A stretch of 64,000 nt of DNA from assembly GCA_963823275.1 (NCBI GenBank), contig CAWGKW010000002.1, forward strand, positions 1,054,001 through 1,118,000, in the 5' to 3' direction. Shown here piece after piece: positions 1-8,902 of the stretch. Under the pieces are notes generated by a model. That model was not told the origin of the DNA, searched no databases, and saw only the letters and a list, made by a program, of their open reading frames with translations. The first letter of the stretch is position 1; each line of letters starts with the position of its first letter. This DNA is from RHKX01 sp963823275 (GTDB lineage: Bacteria > Actinomycetota > Thermoleophilia > Solirubrobacterales > 70-9). The translations under genes were made by a program, and so were the position numbers.

Positions 1-1
1 G

Positions 2-1502
2 GAGGCCCGCCGGCGCCGCGGTCGGCTCGGCGAGGCGCTGGAGCGCGTGGCGGCCTTCTATGAGGCCTACCTCTGGGAGTCGCCGAAGGCCGCCAGGGCC
101 CGCGCCTACCTGATCGAGGAGCGCGGACTGGGGGAGGAGGTCCTGCGCAACTTCGGGGTCGGCTTCGCACCGAGCGCCTGGGATTCGGTGCTGACCCGCG
201 GCCAGCGCGCGGGCTACTCGATCGACGAGCTGTTGGCCGCTGGACTGATTCAGCGCTCCCAGAACAAGCCCGGCAGCCACTACGACCGGTTCCGCGCGCG
301 GATCGCCTTCCCGGTTCGCGATCATCGCGGTCGCGTCGTCGGGTTCGGCGCCCGCGGCATGGGGCCCGACGCCAAACCCAAGTACCTGAACTCGCCCGAG
401 AGCGAGGTCTATCGCAAGAGCCGCACGCTCTACGGGATCGATCGGGCCCGCGGGCCGATCGCACGCGGCGGTCGGGCGGTCGTGGTCGAGGGCTACACCG
501 ACGTGCTCGCCCTGCACGGAGCGGGGGTGGAGGAGACGGTCGCGGTGATGGGCACGGCGATCACTCCCGATCAGCTGAAGCTGCTCGGCGGCTACGCCGA
601 GGAGGTCGTGCTCGCCCTCGATGCCGACCGGGCCGGCCGAGAGGCGATGTTGAGGGCCCAGCGGGTCGCCGGCAGCGGTCGGCTCAGGCTGATGGTCGCG
701 GCGATGCCGGAGGGCGAGGACCCGGCCGAGATGATGATGTCGGAGGAGGGCTCCGGGCGGCTCCGGGAGGCGCTCTCAGGGGCGGTCGATCTGGCCGTCT
801 TCCACGTTCGGGCGATCCTCGGAGACGCCGATCTCTCGACGCCGCCGGGGCGGGATCGGGCCCTGGACGAGGTGGTCCCGGTCCTGATCGGGATGGGGGA
901 GACGATCACCCGTCAGGAGATGGTCCGCGAGATCGCCGATCGGCTCGATGCACCGCCGGAGATGGTGACCACCCGGATGCGCTCGGGGGCCGGCAGGCCG
1001 CCTCCGGCCGCGCCCCGATCGCCCGAGGAGCCCAGACCGACCCGGCCCCGGCGTGAGCCGACCAGGGACGAGCGGCTGGAGGCGAAGCTGCTCGCTCTCT
1101 GTTTGGCTGCCGAGCCCGATCTGGGCTCGGCCTACATCGGTCGCCTCACGCTCGGAGCACTTCAGCTCACCGATCCTGGCCGCCACGTGGGAGAGGCTGT
1201 GCGACCACCTCGAGGATCCGCTCGATGGCCTCGGGGAATCGGACTCCGCGCTGATCAACGCGATCTCCAGGCTGCAGGCACTCGAGGGCGAGCCGCCCAC
1301 CGCCAAGAACCTCGAGTTCCGCTGGATGCTTCTCGAGGTCAGCCGCCTTGATCGCGGGTTGCGCCATGCCGAGAATCTCGGACCCGAGGAGAGGGTCACG
1401 ATGCAGAAGCAGCGAGGTGCGCTCCTGACCGAGATCGCCTCGGCCCAGCAGCGCGGACTCGGCGTGGTTCCGGGCACCCGAGGCGCGCTAACTTGGAGGG
1501 AC
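2..1502 (+). CDS. dnaG: DNA primase DnaG, 5' end outside window, one-base frameshift near 1151
   Basis: DnaG makes the RNA primers for replication. The reading frame is open from the first bases (frame 2), so the zinc-finger N-terminus lies upstream of the window. The visible part has the primase core and the TOPRIM domain, with the acidic motif VEGYTDV near 485-505 and LDADRAGREA near 617-646. Frame 2 gives ...AYIGRLT up to 1150; dropping the C at 1151 joins it to frame 3, SEHFSSPILAATWERLCDHL, which is the expected DnaB-binding C-terminal helical domain. In the given sequence frame 2 instead runs on to a stop at 1349-1351 with an unrelated tail. Frame 3 has no stop before the next gene's ATG at 1503, so the true C-terminus is uncertain. 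Identity is firm; the frameshift is seen directly, its cause (sequence error or mutation) is inference. Confidence 0.9.
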
Positions 1503-3629
1503 ATGGACACATCTGAGCACAGCAAACGAGCCCGTATCGTCTTCGATGAAGCCCACTCGGAATCGTGGTCGATCCGCGCCGAGGTCGCCGAGCGGATGCA
1601 GGCTACCCACCCTGCCGACTCCTCCCTGAAGAGCGCCGCAGAGGCGCTCGAGCGCCGGGATTTCGAGGTGCGGGCGAATGCCTCCGCGCCGATCGACGCC
1701 GGCCTTCTGGGGACCGCCGACGTCCTCGTCATCGCCCATCCGTCGGACCCCCGCTGGGAGTCGACCACGGGTGAGGGCGAGCCGCGCCTCAGCGACGCCG
1801 AGATCGAAGCGATCGCCTCCTGGGTGGAGGGTGGAGGCGGGTTGATCGTGCTCGGCGAGACCGAGCAGGAGAAGTACGGCAACAACCTCAACGAGTTGCT
1901 CGCGCGCTTCGGGATCGAGATCGAGAACACGACCGTTCAGGACTACGAGCATCATCGCGGTGACGCGCCGAGCTGGATCCTCGCCGATCTGGTCGATTCG
2001 CCCGGGGCGACGGGCGCCGACCCGCTCGCGGGCGTCAGCGAAGCCTGCTTCTACCGCTCCGGGACGCTGGCGCTTGCGAACGGCGCCCAGGTGATCGCGC
2101 GGACCTCGGCGAGCGCCGCGCCGGCGACCGCACCGCTCGCGGCGGTGACGAGCCATGGCTCCGGTCGGGTGGTCGTCCTCGCCGATTCCGACCTCTTCGG
2201 CGATGACTGCATCGGCGCGCTCGACCACGAGGCGTTCTGGGTCAACCTCGCCTACTACGCCGCCGAGCCGGCGTTCGGCGCGGTGGGCGAGCCGATCGAG
2301 TCCGCTGCGGCCGCCGATCCCGCCTGGAAGCGGGTCCGCGAAGCAGCCGAGGAGCTCCGGGCCCAACAGAGCCCGAACGGCGCCGTCGACTCGGCAGATG
2401 CCGACCAGGACCGCCTTCGCGAGCTGGTCGCCGAGATCAGGGACGGCTCGGAGGCGTTGCTGCGCCATTTCCCGCACCAGAGCGAGTACATCGCCGCGCT
2501 TGGCGAGGACCTCGACGGATGGGTGGAGGCGGGGTTCGGGGCGCCGGACTTTCGGCGCTCGATCGAGGCGTTCAGGCCGGAGCGCGATCGCCGCGACGGC
2601 ATCGAGCACCTCGTCGTCTTCCCGATGTACAAGCAGAACGGCTCCCCCGACACCTGCTTCGAGGCGCTGATCGTCCGGGTCCCGTGGCCGCGCTGGGCGG
2701 TTGAGCTCGAGAGCCGCTACGACAACGCCAAGTTCCTCCCGGTCGAGTTCGTCGACTTCACCTCCGGCTACGACTCCGAGTGTGCGGTGCTGTTCCCGGA
2801 GACGTTCGCGGTCAAGGAGCGCCCGCCGGCTCACTTCGGGGCGATCTTCTGCGATCGGGAGGCCGAGCGGTTCCGCCGGGTCGGCGGCAGCGCCGCGGAG
2901 ATCCTGCGGCTCAATCTGCCTCCGGACGCCGCCTGCCTGCTCGCCTCCCCGGAGCTTTCGCGGGACGCGTTCATCGCCTGGGACCTGATCCACGATCGGA
3001 CCCACATGCGCGGCGACCTGCCCTTCGACCCCTTCATGATCCGCCAGCGGAGCCCCTACTGGATGTACTCGCTGGAGGAGCTCCGCTGCGATCTGACGGC
3101 GTTCGGCGAGGCGGTCAAGCTGGAGGCGGAGGGCTTCGCGCTCGCCCGTCACATCCAGTACGCGATCCTCTTCGACCGGCTCTTCCGGTTTCCGTTGACC
3201 GGCGGCCGCGTCCGCAACTACGACGGGCTCGGCGGGCAGCTGCTGTTCGCGTTCCTCCATCACGAGGGCTACCTGCACTGGACCGACAACCGGCTCGTGA
3301 TCGAGTGGGGGAGGGTCGCCGAGGGGGTCGGCAGGCTCCGCGATCTCGTCGGTGAGCTCTACCACTCCGGCATCGACCGCTCCAAGCTCGGGCAGTGGAT
3401 CGCCGCCCACGACCTCGTCGCCGGATTCGTCCCGCCGACCGAGGGCTCGGTGTGGGTTGCCGATCGCCGTGACCTGCCCGAGGTCAAGGAGCCCAAGCAG
3501 CTCGTCGACCTCGTGCGCGACGACGAGTTCCCGCTCAGCCTCTTCTATACGCAACTGGCACCGAAGCTCCAGCCTGCGCTGGACGGGCGGCCCAAGCGAT
3601 CCGCTCCGACCGAAGCGGCGGTTGGCTGA
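1503..3629 (+). CDS. DUF4350-like / DUF6421 family protein of unknown function
   Basis: A 708-residue protein. The ATG at 1503 is chosen because TTGGAGGG lies just upstream and the protein character changes there; the same frame is open further back only because it overlaps dnaG. Residues about 8-220 look like a class-I-glutamine-amidotransferase-like fold as in DUF4350 (IVFDEAHSESW, DVLVIAHP, SWVEGGGGLIVLGE). Residues about 280-700 look like DUF6421, a family known from actinobacteria without assigned function; it contains WDLIHDRTHMRGDLPF, an HDxxH-like pattern that could bind metal (inference). No signal peptide or membrane segment is seen. It is translationally coupled to the SDR gene (stop TGA at 3627-3629 overlaps ATG at 3629), so the two probably act together. 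The joining of the two domains in one chain seems uncommon. Confidence 0.75.
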   Translation: MDTSEHSKRARIVFDEAHSESWSIRAEVAERMQATHPADSSLKSAAEALERRDFEVRANASAPIDAGLLGTADVLVIAHPSDPRWESTTGEGEPRLSDAEIEAIASWVEGGGGLIVLGETEQEKYGNNLNELLARFGIEIENTTVQDYEHHRGDAPSWILADLVDSPGATGADPLAGVSEACFYRSGTLALANGAQVIARTSASAAPATAPLAAVTSHGSGRVVVLADSDLFGDDCIGALDHEAFWVNLAYYAAEPAFGAVGEPIESAAAADPAWKRVREAAEELRAQQSPNGAVDSADADQDRLRELVAEIRDGSEALLRHFPHQSEYIAALGEDLDGWVEAGFGAPDFRRSIEAFRPERDRRDGIEHLVVFPMYKQNGSPDTCFEALIVRVPWPRWAVELESRYDNAKFLPVEFVDFTSGYDSECAVLFPETFAVKERPPAHFGAIFCDREAERFRRVGGSAAEILRLNLPPDAACLLASPELSRDAFIAWDLIHDRTHMRGDLPFDPFMIRQRSPYWMYSLEELRCDLTAFGEAVKLEAEGFALARHIQYAILFDRLFRFPLTGGRVRNYDGLGGQLLFAFLHHEGYLHWTDNRLVIEWGRVAEGVGRLRDLVGELYHSGIDRSKLGQWIAAHDLVAGFVPPTEGSVWVADRRDLPEVKEPKQLVDLVRDDEFPLSLFYTQLAPKLQPALDGRPKRSAPTEAAVG

Positions 3630-4339
3630 TGGGCGAGCTGGACGGACGAGTGATCGCCGTCGCCGGCGTCGGCGGCGGGCTCGGACCCCTCGTCGCGGAG
3701 CGGTTCGCCACGGCCGGCGCGACGCTCGCGCTCGCCGACATCGGCGTCGACCGGATCGAGGCCGCCGTCGAGGGTCTCGGGATTCCGGAGGACCGCCTCG
3801 ACATGCAGGCGGTCGACCTGCTCGAGCCCGCCGCGGCCATTGCCTGGTGCGAATCGCTGGTCGAACGCTTCGGCCACGTCGACGGGATGTTGCACCTCGT
3901 CGGGGGCTGGCGCGGGGGAGAGCCGATCGCAACCTTCGACATGGCCGACTACGAGTGGCTCCACGACCTGCTCGTGCGGACGCTGCAGAACGCGACCCGC
4001 GCCTTTCACGACGCCCTGATCGCGAGCGGCCGCGGACGGTTCGCCGTCATCTCCTCGACGCAGGCGCAGGCCCCCGAGGGCACCAACGCCGCCTACGCGG
4101 CGACGAAGGCGGCGGCGGAGTCCTGGACGCTCGCGCTCGCAGACTCGTTCGCGGGTACCGGCGCGACCGCGAACATCGTCGTCATCAACGCGATCCTCAC
4201 CCCGGCCATGCGGGAGCGCAACCCCGACAAGGAGTACCCGAGCTTCACGCCAGCCGAGCAGATCGCCGACGCGCTCGTGTACCTGTGCTCCGATGCGGCC
4301 GGGCGGATGAACGGCCAGCGCCTGGCGCTTCATCCGTGA
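3629..4339 (+). CDS. short-chain dehydrogenase/reductase (SDR)
   Basis: A 236-residue classical SDR, expected to oxidise or reduce an alcohol/carbonyl with NAD(P). The Rossmann glycine motif is AGVGGGLG at residues 12-19, a variant of TGxxxGxG. The catalytic residues are visible as S142/S143 in the strand VISST, Y156 and K160 in YAATK. The substrate cannot be told from sequence. The ATG overlaps the upstream stop by one base and the downstream GTG start of threonine aldolase overlaps its TGA by four bases (GTGA), so the three genes 1503-5403 form one tightly coupled operon. The C-terminus is a little short for the family, ending RLALHP, but the fold appears complete. Confidence 0.88.
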   Translation: MGELDGRVIAVAGVGGGLGPLVAERFATAGATLALADIGVDRIEAAVEGLGIPEDRLDMQAVDLLEPAAAIAWCESLVERFGHVDGMLHLVGGWRGGEPIATFDMADYEWLHDLLVRTLQNATRAFHDALIASGRGRFAVISSTQAQAPEGTNAAYAATKAAAESWTLALADSFAGTGATANIVVINAILTPAMRERNPDKEYPSFTPAEQIADALVYLCSDAAGRMNGQRLALHP

Positions 4340-5403
4340 TCACGGGCGAGGCGACCGGAGCGGACCCCAGGGGCTTCGCCTCCGACAACCACTCCGGCGC
4401 TCATCCGGAGGTGTTGGAGGCGATCGCCCGGGCCAACGTCGACCACGCCGGCTCCTACGGTGAGGACACCTGGACCGACCGCCTCGACGAGCTCTTTCGG
4501 GAGCACTTCGGCCCGGAGGCCGTGGGTTTCCCGGTCTTCAACGGCACCGCTGCCAACGTCCTGGCCATCGACACGCTGACCCGGCCACACGAGGCGGTCA
4601 TCTGCGTCGAGGGCGCCCATATCGACGTCGACGAGTGCGGCGCTCCCGAGCGCTGGGCGGGGGTCAAGCTGCTGCGTGCCGTTCCCGACCACGGCAAGCT
4701 CACCCCGGAAGGCCTGCGTGGCTGGGAGGCCAGGCGTGGAGACCAACATCACAATCAGCCCCGCCTCGTCTCCGTCGCCCAGGCGACCGAGGTCGGGACG
4801 CTCTATTCCGTCGACGAGCTACGTGGGCTGGCCGACGAGGCTCACGGCATGGGGATGCTGATGCACGTCGACGGTGCCCGGCTGGCCAACGCCGCCGCGG
4901 CGCTCAAAGTGCCGCTGGGCACTCTCGCGGTCGGCGTCGACGCCGATGTGATCTCCCTCGGCGCGACCAAGAACGGCGGACTCTTCGGCGACGCCGTCGT
5001 CTTTCTCGATCCCGGCCTCGCCAGGGGCTTCGAGTACGTCCGCAAGCAGGGGATGCAGCTCGCATCCAAGATGCGCTTCCTCAGCGCCCAGTTCGAGGCA
5101 CTGCTCGGCCCCGGCGAGCTCTGGCGTCGCAACGCCGAAGCGGCCAACGCCATGGCAGCCCGTCTCGGCGCGGGAGTCGCCGGCATCGACGGCGTCGAGG
5201 TCGTTCACCCGGTTCAGGCCAACGGCGTCTTCGCCGAGCTCCCGCGCCCGGTGATCGACGCCCTCCTCCGCGACCTTCCGACCGACCACCCCTTCTACGT
5301 CTGGGACGAGGACGCGAACGTGGTCCGCTGGATGTGCTCCTGGGACACGAGCGAAGAGGACGTCGACGCCCTGATCGCTGCGGTCGATTCCGCCGTCAAC
5401 TAG
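4336..5403 (+). CDS. ltaE: low-specificity L-threonine aldolase (PLP-dependent)
   Basis: Cleaves L-threonine or L-allo-threonine to glycine and acetaldehyde, or a related beta-hydroxy amino acid. The protein is 355 residues with the GTG start at 4336, which forms a GTGA overlap with the SDR stop; longer versions of this frame are shadows of the upstream genes. PLP fold-type I landmarks are visible: SDNHSGAHPEV near the N-terminus (18-27), FNGTAAN at 68-74 contacting phosphate, HVDGAR at 177-182 with the cofactor-binding Asp179, and the Schiff-base lysine K212 in LGATKNGG. Length and motif order fit the family. The coupling to an SDR and a DUF6421 protein suggests a shared beta-hydroxy amino acid or aldehyde pathway, which is inference. 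Confidence 0.9.
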   Translation: MITGEATGADPRGFASDNHSGAHPEVLEAIARANVDHAGSYGEDTWTDRLDELFREHFGPEAVGFPVFNGTAANVLAIDTLTRPHEAVICVEGAHIDVDECGAPERWAGVKLLRAVPDHGKLTPEGLRGWEARRGDQHHNQPRLVSVAQATEVGTLYSVDELRGLADEAHGMGMLMHVDGARLANAAAALKVPLGTLAVGVDADVISLGATKNGGLFGDAVVFLDPGLARGFEYVRKQGMQLASKMRFLSAQFEALLGPGELWRRNAEAANAMAARLGAGVAGIDGVEVVHPVQANGVFAELPRPVIDALLRDLPTDHPFYVWDEDANVVRWMCSWDTSEEDVDALIAAVDSAVN

Positions 5404-5463
5404 CTTTCAGGTACCCGAACACACGTTCGTATTTCCGTCCGAACCGGCGGTCATCATTGCCCT

Positions 5464-6183
5464 ATGGCAACGGGCATCGACAAGGCATTCCTCGAGCGGT
5501 GTCTGGGCGATGGCATGTCTCTCCCCGAGATCGGGAGGGTCGTCGGCAAAGCCCCCGGGACCGTGGGCTACTGGGTCAAGCGGCACGGGTTGGTTGCCAA
5601 TGGCTCCCAGCAGTTCCGGCCCGGAAAGGGCCTGAGGATTGAACCACTGCGATCTCTGGTGAAGGACGGACTTACACTCGGTCAGATCGCCAAGGAATTG
5701 GAGGTGGGTATCGCTTCCGTGAGGTACTGGATCGCGAAGTACGAGCTCCCGGCTCCGCACGAGGTACGGAACGCTCGTCGCAGTGAACAACTTCGAAGTG
5801 GTGAGACGCGAGGTGTTTGGAATTGCCGACACCATGGGGAGACGGAGTTCTTCGCGGACAACAGCGGTGCATGGCGATGCCGACTTTGCAGGCAGGAAGC
5901 GGTCTCGCGGCGCAGGCGTAAGGTAAAACGCATCCTCGTGAACGAGGCTGGCGGAGGTTGCTTCATCTGTGGGTACAACCGCTGCATCGGAGCGCTTCAG
6001 TTCCACCACATCGATCCGAGAAACAAGCGGTTCAGCGTCTCCGGCAAGGGCTACACGATCAGCCTGCGGATGGCGCGGCAAGAGGCGGCGAAATGCGCAT
6101 TGCTTTGCGCGAACTGTCACGTTGAGGTGGAGGCCGGAGTCACCAGACTTCCCGATGGCTCGGAGGAGGCCTCCGAAATGTGA
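5464..6183 (+). CDS. HNH-type nuclease-like protein with two N-terminal helix-turn-helix segments
   Basis: A 239-residue protein. Residues about 10-42 (LPEIGRVVGKAPGTVGYWVK) and 64-95 (LTLGQIAKELEVGIASVRYW) are two similar helix-turn-helix repeats. A zinc-ribbon-like stretch follows (C121, H123, C139, C142), then a second Cys pair CFICG at 166-170, FHHID at 180-184 and CANCH at 215-219, which matches an HNH/McrA-type endonuclease fold. It could be a site-specific endonuclease or a DNA-binding protein of a mobile element; no partner methylase or phage gene is next to it. Its base composition is noticeably less GC-rich than the flanking operons and it sits directly beside the 3' end of tRNA-Asn, both consistent with acquisition by transfer (inference). 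The ATG at 5464 is the first in frame. Confidence 0.75.
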   Translation: MATGIDKAFLERCLGDGMSLPEIGRVVGKAPGTVGYWVKRHGLVANGSQQFRPGKGLRIEPLRSLVKDGLTLGQIAKELEVGIASVRYWIAKYELPAPHEVRNARRSEQLRSGETRGVWNCRHHGETEFFADNSGAWRCRLCRQEAVSRRRRKVKRILVNEAGGGCFICGYNRCIGALQFHHIDPRNKRFSVSGKGYTISLRMARQEAAKCALLCANCHVEVEAGVTRLPDGSEEASEM

Positions 6184-6199
6184 CCAAACTCCTGAAAAG

Positions 6200-6270
6200 C
6201 TCCCCGGAGTGGATTCGAACCACTACGATTTCATTAACAGTGAAAGATGCTGCCGTTACATCACCGGGGA
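6200..6270 (-). tRNA. tRNA-Asn (anticodon GTT)
   Basis: On the minus strand the sequence folds as a full cloverleaf of 71 bases: acceptor TCCCCGG paired with CCGGGGA, D-arm ATGT/GCAT with a seven-base loop, anticodon stem TTTCA/TGAAA with loop CTGTTAA (anticodon GTT after T33), and T-arm AGTGG TTCGAAT CCACT. The discriminator is G at 6200 and CCA is not encoded. The HNH gene ends 16 bases beyond its 3' end. Confidence 0.93.
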
Positions 6271-6331
6271 ATGAAGAAGCACCCGTCGAGCGCTCCTTTC
6301 GCTCATTGTAGAAGCCGATCCCTACCGATGT

Positions 6332-7501
6332 CTAGACGAGCCCCTCGACGGCATCGGCCGCTCTCGCCGCCCCGCCCGTCGCCCACCCGCTCGCCGCGAT
6401 CTCCTCGGCGCTCCGCCGGTATCGGTCGTCCTCGATCAGGGTCCGCACCGCCCACCTGAGCGTCGCTCCGCTGCGCAGCCGGCTCGGCACCGTAAGCCCG
6501 GCGCCGGCCCAGTGCACCCGCTCGGCGTTCTCGGCCATGTCGCCGACCGAAGGGGAGATCAACAGCGGCCGTCCGAGGCCGAGCGACCGGGCGACGGTGC
6601 CGTGGCCGCCGTGGCAGACGACGACGTCGGCGGCGGCCATCACCTGCGAGTAGGAGAGCCAGTCGACGAGCGTCCCGTTGGCGGGGACCTCGATTGGGAC
6701 GCTCGGCATATGACCGTTGGTGGTCGCCACCACGCGCAGCCGTTCGCCGGCAAGTCCGTCAAAGCAGCGTCTGATCAGATCGCACTCAGGATCCTGCGCC
6801 GTGCTCGACGCCACCAGGACCAGCGGGTCGTCTCCCGCGGGCAGCTCGATGTCGGGGTGGGGCAGCTCGAACTCCAGCGGCCCGGTCAACACTGCCTCGG
6901 CGGGCCAGTCGCGGGGAAACTCGAGCTGGGGGAGGGTGCCCACGATCACCAGGCTCTCGCTGATCCCGCCGTGGAAGCGCTCCAGCGGAGCCAGGCCGAT
7001 CCGCTCTCGCGTCTCGTTCAGCTCCCGTCGGCCCCGCCTCAGCCCCGCCTCGAGTACGGGTAGCGCGGCCCTCCACCCGAGTCGCCCAAGCGCCGTCCGC
7101 GGCGGGGTCATGCCGACGCCGAAGAAGGGCATCCCCGGCTCGTAGACGGGGTAGAGGTGCGGGATCAGCGTGGCCCGCGGGATGCCACAGAGCTCGGCGG
7201 CCAGCGAGGGCGCGAGCGTGAGGACGTCGCTGACGACGACGTCGGGAGCAAAGCCCTCCACGAGCGGCAGCATCGCCACCGCCGCGTCGCCGGCCCCCGG
7301 CGCCTCCCCTGGGGGCGGGGGTGGGAACACCACGTACTCCTCGGCCGCCTCGAAGCGCAGCCCGAGCGCCTCGACCGGCTCTCGCCACCTCGCCCACGTC
7401 TCGACCACGGCCTCATGGCCCCTCGAGGCCATCTCCCGACCCAGCGCGATCGCCGGGAACGCATGGCCGGCGTCGCCGAAGGCTCCGATCAGCACCCTCA
7501 C
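6332..7501 (-). CDS. GT1-family (UGT/MGT-like) glycosyltransferase
   Basis: A 389-residue GT-B glycosyltransferase that probably moves a sugar from a nucleotide-sugar donor to a small hydrophobic acceptor. The N-terminus MRVLIGAFGDAGHAFPAI has the glycine-rich, catalytic-histidine start of the family (H13). The donor-binding C-terminal half carries the signature CHGGHGTVARSLGLGRPLL followed by ENAERV, as in macrolide and sterol glycosyltransferases. There is no signal peptide or membrane segment, so it is likely cytoplasmic. It stands alone; the acceptor cannot be deduced. The start overlaps no gene, and the neighbouring 7582 gene is divergent. Confidence 0.88.
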   Translation of the reverse strand: MRVLIGAFGDAGHAFPAIALGREMASRGHEAVVETWARWREPVEALGLRFEAAEEYVVFPPPPPGEAPGAGDAAVAMLPLVEGFAPDVVVSDVLTLAPSLAAELCGIPRATLIPHLYPVYEPGMPFFGVGMTPPRTALGRLGWRAALPVLEAGLRRGRRELNETRERIGLAPLERFHGGISESLVIVGTLPQLEFPRDWPAEAVLTGPLEFELPHPDIELPAGDDPLVLVASSTAQDPECDLIRRCFDGLAGERLRVVATTNGHMPSVPIEVPANGTLVDWLSYSQVMAAADVVVCHGGHGTVARSLGLGRPLLISPSVGDMAENAERVHWAGAGLTVPSRLRSGATLRWAVRTLIEDDRYRRSAEEIAASGWATGGAARAADAVEGLV

Positions 7502-7581
7502 CGTCGCCTCTGCAAGATGTCAGCCGCCCGCCGCCGGCCGCGATCCGCAGCGCCGATCTCACCGGCATCCTCGAAACCAGC

Positions 7582-8064
7582 ATGTTCAGTCGCCTCCGGC
7601 CAAACAAGCGCCCACGCAACGCCTGTCAGCGTCTCCGCACCGCCGTCGAGGCCATGCCGAGAGGGAGCCGCGAGGCAATGCTGCGGGGCATCGCCGACAA
7701 CACGATCATCGTCGGCGCCTACGTCGACTCCTCCAGCGGCGGCATCTGCCCGATGCTCGCCGCCCACCGCAACGGTGGCCGCACCGACCTCGCAAGCTTC
7801 GCCCGCTCCTGGGACCGCTACACCGACGCCCGCGAGCCCCGCCCCGCTACGAAGCGCGAGATCCTGACTCTCGTATCGCTTCTGGAGAGCAGCCTGATCG
7901 CCGACGTATCGCTGGCCGGCGTCGTCCCGCCCGCGATGCGGCCCCAGCCAACCCATGCCGCGCCCAGGGTCGAGCCGCCGGAGCGCCCCGGCCACGCCTT
8001 TCGAATCCGCCGGCTCGGCCGCAGACACCGGTCCGAGGCCGGGCAGCCGACCAGCGTCGCCTAG
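7582..8064 (+). CDS. conserved-looking hypothetical protein, 160 aa
   Basis: I do not recognise a named family. The start is taken at ATG 7582 because the sequence upstream in this frame is low-complexity shadow of the divergent glycosyltransferase, while from MFSRLRPNKRPR onward the composition is that of a normal folded protein. Residues 1-125 look helical and globular (AMPRGSREAMLRGIADNTII, GGICPMLAAHRNGG); the last 35 residues are basic and proline-rich, probably disordered. No signal peptide, membrane helix or metal motif is seen. It is divergent from the glycosyltransferase with about 80 bases between the starts, so the two may share a promoter region. Confidence 0.6.
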   Translation: MFSRLRPNKRPRNACQRLRTAVEAMPRGSREAMLRGIADNTIIVGAYVDSSSGGICPMLAAHRNGGRTDLASFARSWDRYTDAREPRPATKREILTLVSLLESSLIADVSLAGVVPPAMRPQPTHAAPRVEPPERPGHAFRIRRLGRRHRSEAGQPTSVA

Positions 8065-8086
8065 CGGCGCGACTCTCCAGCGCCCC

Positions 8087-8821
8087 TCAGGTGGCGAAGG
8101 CAGAGGCGTCGCCCGGGCGTGCGAACACGACCTCCGGGATCAGGCAATGGCGCGACGTCCGCAGCAGCAGCCGGACCGTCTCGGCCAGATCCTCGGGCTG
8201 GATCATCTCCTCGGGCTTGACCTGCCCCTGCACCCACTCGGTCATCGGCGTGTCGACGAATGCGGGGCAGAGCGCGGTCACCTGGATCCCGGCCTTCCCG
8301 ACCTCCATCTGCGTCGCCTGGCTCAATCCGATCACGCCGGCCTTCGTCGCTGAGTAGACGGCAAGCCAGCCCTGTCCGCCCTTACCGGCTATCGAGGCGG
8401 TATTGACGATCAGCGCCTTGCCGTGCTCGGCGCCGGCCTCACGCAACATCGGCATCGCCTCGCGCATCGCAAGCACATAGGAGCGCAGATTGACGTCGAA
8501 CTGCATATCCATCTTCTTCGTGTCGACCTCGTCGATCGCGCTGCCGATTCCGACGCCTGCGTTGTTGACGAGGACGTCGAGGCGGCCGTAGCGCTCCCTG
8601 TGGCCGGCGAGGAGCGCCTTGAGCTCATCCTCGGAGGCGACGTTGGCGGCGGCGGCGGCGACCTCGAGCCCGTCGTCGGCCAGCGCCCTGACCGCCGCCT
8701 CGAGCTTGTCGGGCCGGCGAGCGGATACCGTCACCGCATAGCCGTCCTCCGCCAGCGCCCGGCTGATCGCCAGACCGATCCCGCTGGATCCCCCCGTCAC
8801 AAGTGCTGCCCTCTCCGCCAT
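8087..8821 (-). CDS. short-chain dehydrogenase/reductase (FabG-like SDR)
   Basis: A 244-residue classical SDR. The ATG at 8821 is preferred over one further upstream because it follows GAGGAGAG and begins MAERAALVTGGSSGIG, the usual N-terminal position of the TGxxxGxG motif. NNAG (LVNNAGVG), the catalytic serine in the strand VNTASIAG, and YSATK supply the expected catalytic tetrad. The substrate is not predictable; such enzymes range from fatty-acid ketoreductases to sterol and sugar dehydrogenases. It converges on the 7582 gene and diverges from the lipoprotein at 8903. Confidence 0.9.
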   Translation of the reverse strand: MAERAALVTGGSSGIGLAISRALAEDGYAVTVSARRPDKLEAAVRALADDGLEVAAAAANVASEDELKALLAGHRERYGRLDVLVNNAGVGIGSAIDEVDTKKMDMQFDVNLRSYVLAMREAMPMLREAGAEHGKALIVNTASIAGKGGQGWLAVYSATKAGVIGLSQATQMEVGKAGIQVTALCPAFVDTPMTEWVQGQVKPEEMIQPEDLAETVRLLLRTSRHCLIPEVVFARPGDASAFAT

Positions 8822-8902
8822 GCTCTCTCCTCTTCGGCCTGTCGACGACGCACGCAGCCTAACTGTCAAGTAAAGGGAGCGGCTTCTCTAGGATTGTTCG
8901 CC

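Noticed and set aside
1488..3932. An 814-codon minus-strand frame
   Set aside because: Shadow of the DUF6421 gene; composition dominated by Arg/Pro and no motif.
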